Positions 6,264 to 6,708 of a stretch of 6,708 nucleotides of DNA are shown in pieces. A program made the translations under genes and the position numbers. Origin of the DNA: Patulibacter sp. (GTDB lineage Bacteria; Actinomycetota; Thermoleophilia; Solirubrobacterales; Solirubrobacteraceae); the NCBI GenBank assembly GCA_023268575.1, contig JALRCL010000799.1, forward strand, positions 1-6,708, in the 5' to 3' direction. The number at the start of each line of letters is the position of its first letter. Position 1 is the first letter of the stretch. Below the pieces are notes generated by a model. It was not told the DNA's origin, made no database searches, and saw only the letters and a list, made by a program, of their open reading frames with translations.

Positions 6264-6281
6264 CTTAGGAAGCAAACTAAG
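6264..6281. promoter_or_regulatory. AT-rich palindrome CTTAG-N8-CTAAG, candidate repressor operator
   Basis: CTTAGGAAGCAAACTAAG has perfect 5-bp outer arms and a central GC pair; 12 of 18 bases are symmetric. It lies just upstream of the transporter's -10 box and stands out as an AT-rich island in very GC-rich DNA. Size, symmetry and place resemble MarR- or TetR-family operators at drug-efflux genes. The binding protein is unknown. Confidence 0.5.
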
Positions 6282-6298
6282 CAGCTGCCACCGGGTCC

Positions 6299-6327
6299 GA
6301 CCGCCGCGGTCGGCGGTCGGCGACCGC
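6299..6327. repeat. Cluster of four GCGGTC/GACCGC hexamers with nested palindromes
   Basis: GACCGC (6299-6304), GCGGTC (6306-6311), GCGGTC (6313-6318) and GACCGC (6322-6327) are packed in 29 bases. They create two palindromes: GACCGC-C-GCGGTC, and the 15-bp GCGGTCG-G-CGACCGC (6313-6327). The cluster sits midway between the divergent transporter and SelO genes. It could be an operator array or a structured spacer; chance is possible at this GC level. Confidence 0.35.
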
Positions 6328-6333
6328 GCCCCG

Positions 6334-6352
6334 CCGGGACCCGGCGTCCCGG
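6334..6352. repeat. 7-bp hairpin in the divergent intergenic region
   Basis: CCGGGAC (6334-6340) pairs exactly with GTCCCGG (6346-6352) around CCGGC. It follows the hexamer cluster and lies about 50 bases before the SelO start. No function can be assigned. Confidence 0.3.
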
Positions 6353-6388
6353 AGGCCCCCGCCCGCCAGCCCGCCGGCCGCGACCCGC

Positions 6389-6394
6389 TACCGT
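6389..6394 (+). promoter_or_regulatory. -10 box (TACCGT) of a leaderless SelO transcript
   Basis: TACCGT fits TAnnnT, and six bases separate it from the ATG at 6401, so transcription would begin on or next to the start codon. An in-frame GTG immediately precedes the ATG (6398-6400), and no Shine-Dalgarno exists. The context CGCTACC-T is shared with the box at 142-147. Confidence 0.5.
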
Positions 6395-6400
6395 CGGGTG

Positions 6401-6708
6401 ATGGCCGTCGACGCGACGATCCCGCTCCGCTTCGAGGGGACGCTCGTGCGGGACCTCGAGGGGCTCTACGCCCCGGCCGAGGCGCTCGAGCTCGCCGCTC
6501 CGACCATGGCGCTGCTCAACGCCGAGCTCGCCACGGAGCTCGGCTGGGACCCGGCGTGGCTGCGCACCCTCGACGGCGTCCGCGTCCTCGCGGGCCAGGA
6601 CGTCGCGCCCGGGTCGACCCCGGTCGCCCTCGCCTACGCCGGCCACCAGTTCGGCAACCCCGTTCCCCGTCTCGGGGACGGCCGCGCGCTCCTGCTCGGC
6701 GAGGTCGT
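6401..6708 (+). CDS. selO: SelO-family protein adenylyltransferase (YdiU/UPF0061), N-terminal part
   Basis: Only the first 102 codons are present; the frame stays open to the window edge, and the family is usually near 480-500 residues. The diagnostic block runs from about 79 to 101: YAGHQFGN, then PRLGDGRALLLGE, closely matching the YSGHQFG...QLGDGRG.LLGE segment of SelO/YdiU. SelO is a pseudokinase-fold enzyme that transfers AMP from ATP to Ser/Thr/Tyr of target proteins and is linked to redox stress; its active-site residues lie beyond the window. The start ATG follows a TACCGT box by six bases, suggesting leaderless expression. It is divergent from the MFS transporter with about 157 bases between starts. 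Family assignment is secure from the motif. Whether it has a C-terminal Sec or Cys cannot be seen. Confidence 0.88.
   Translation, partial: MAVDATIPLRFEGTLVRDLEGLYAPAEALELAAPTMALLNAELATELGWDPAWLRTLDGVRVLAGQDVAPGSTPVALAYAGHQFGNPVPRLGDGRALLLGEV

Noticed and set aside
6262..6264. GTG as the transporter start
   Set aside because: It would add a TTA codon and seven non-hydrophobic residues, lies inside the operator-like palindrome, and has no Shine-Dalgarno; the ATG at 6243 leads straight into the first membrane segment.
4742..6646. 634-codon minus-strand frame overlapping the MFS gene and the SelO start
   Set aside because: It is an Arg/Pro/Ala-rich shadow in another frame of the transporter strand, with no domain or membrane pattern.
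1..6708. Possible CRISPR arrays, tRNA genes or insertion sequences
   Set aside because: No spaced direct repeats, cloverleaf-like sequence with a T-arm, transposase motif or flanking terminal inverted repeats was seen on either strand.

Overview
The window is very GC-rich DNA (roughly 70% G+C or more, with G/C-dominated third codon positions) that reads like an actinobacterial chromosome. The best evidence is a neighbourhood of three genes whose products match the mycobacterial FadA2, FabG4 and HtdX set. Extended TAnnnT -10 boxes with short or absent leaders fit as well. I cannot fix the genus; a deep-branching, non-mycobacterial actinobacterium (for example the Solirubrobacterales) is only a guess.

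Left to right on the + strand: the last residues of an upstream gene (1-47, possibly an alpha/beta hydrolase); an intergenic gap with a perfect 10-bp hairpin and a likely promoter (48-200); then a co-directional lipid module of FadA2/FadI-type thiolase (201-1475), two-domain FabG4-type 3-oxoacyl reductase (1509-2909) and HtdX-type double-hot-dog MaoC dehydratase (3017-3928). The chemistry fits together: C-C bond formation or cleavage at the 3-oxoacyl thioester, interconversion of 3-oxoacyl and (R)-3-hydroxyacyl, and (R)-specific dehydration or hydration to the trans-2-enoyl thioester. No enoyl reductase, acyl-CoA dehydrogenase or PHA synthase is in view, so the in vivo direction (elongation or breakdown) is open.

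A candidate terminator hairpin follows the module. Next comes a second, perfect 10-bp inverted repeat that ends on the base before the GTG start of a MarR-like winged-helix protein (3996-4724). That protein has an unusual N-terminal third that is very acidic and tryptophan-rich. Converging on it from the - strand is a 14-helix DHA2-type MFS drug/proton antiporter (4780-6243), whose promoter carries an AT-rich CTTAG-N8-CTAAG palindrome, a plausible repressor site. Divergent from the transporter, the window ends inside a SelO-type protein adenylyltransferase gene (from 6401), which appears to be read from a leaderless transcript.

No tRNA, rRNA, CRISPR array or insertion sequence was seen, and no gene-free gap exceeds about 160 bases. 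The points most worth following up are the acidic/Trp-rich regulator with its start-abutting palindrome, the transporter operator, and the co-linear thiolase-reductase-dehydratase order.
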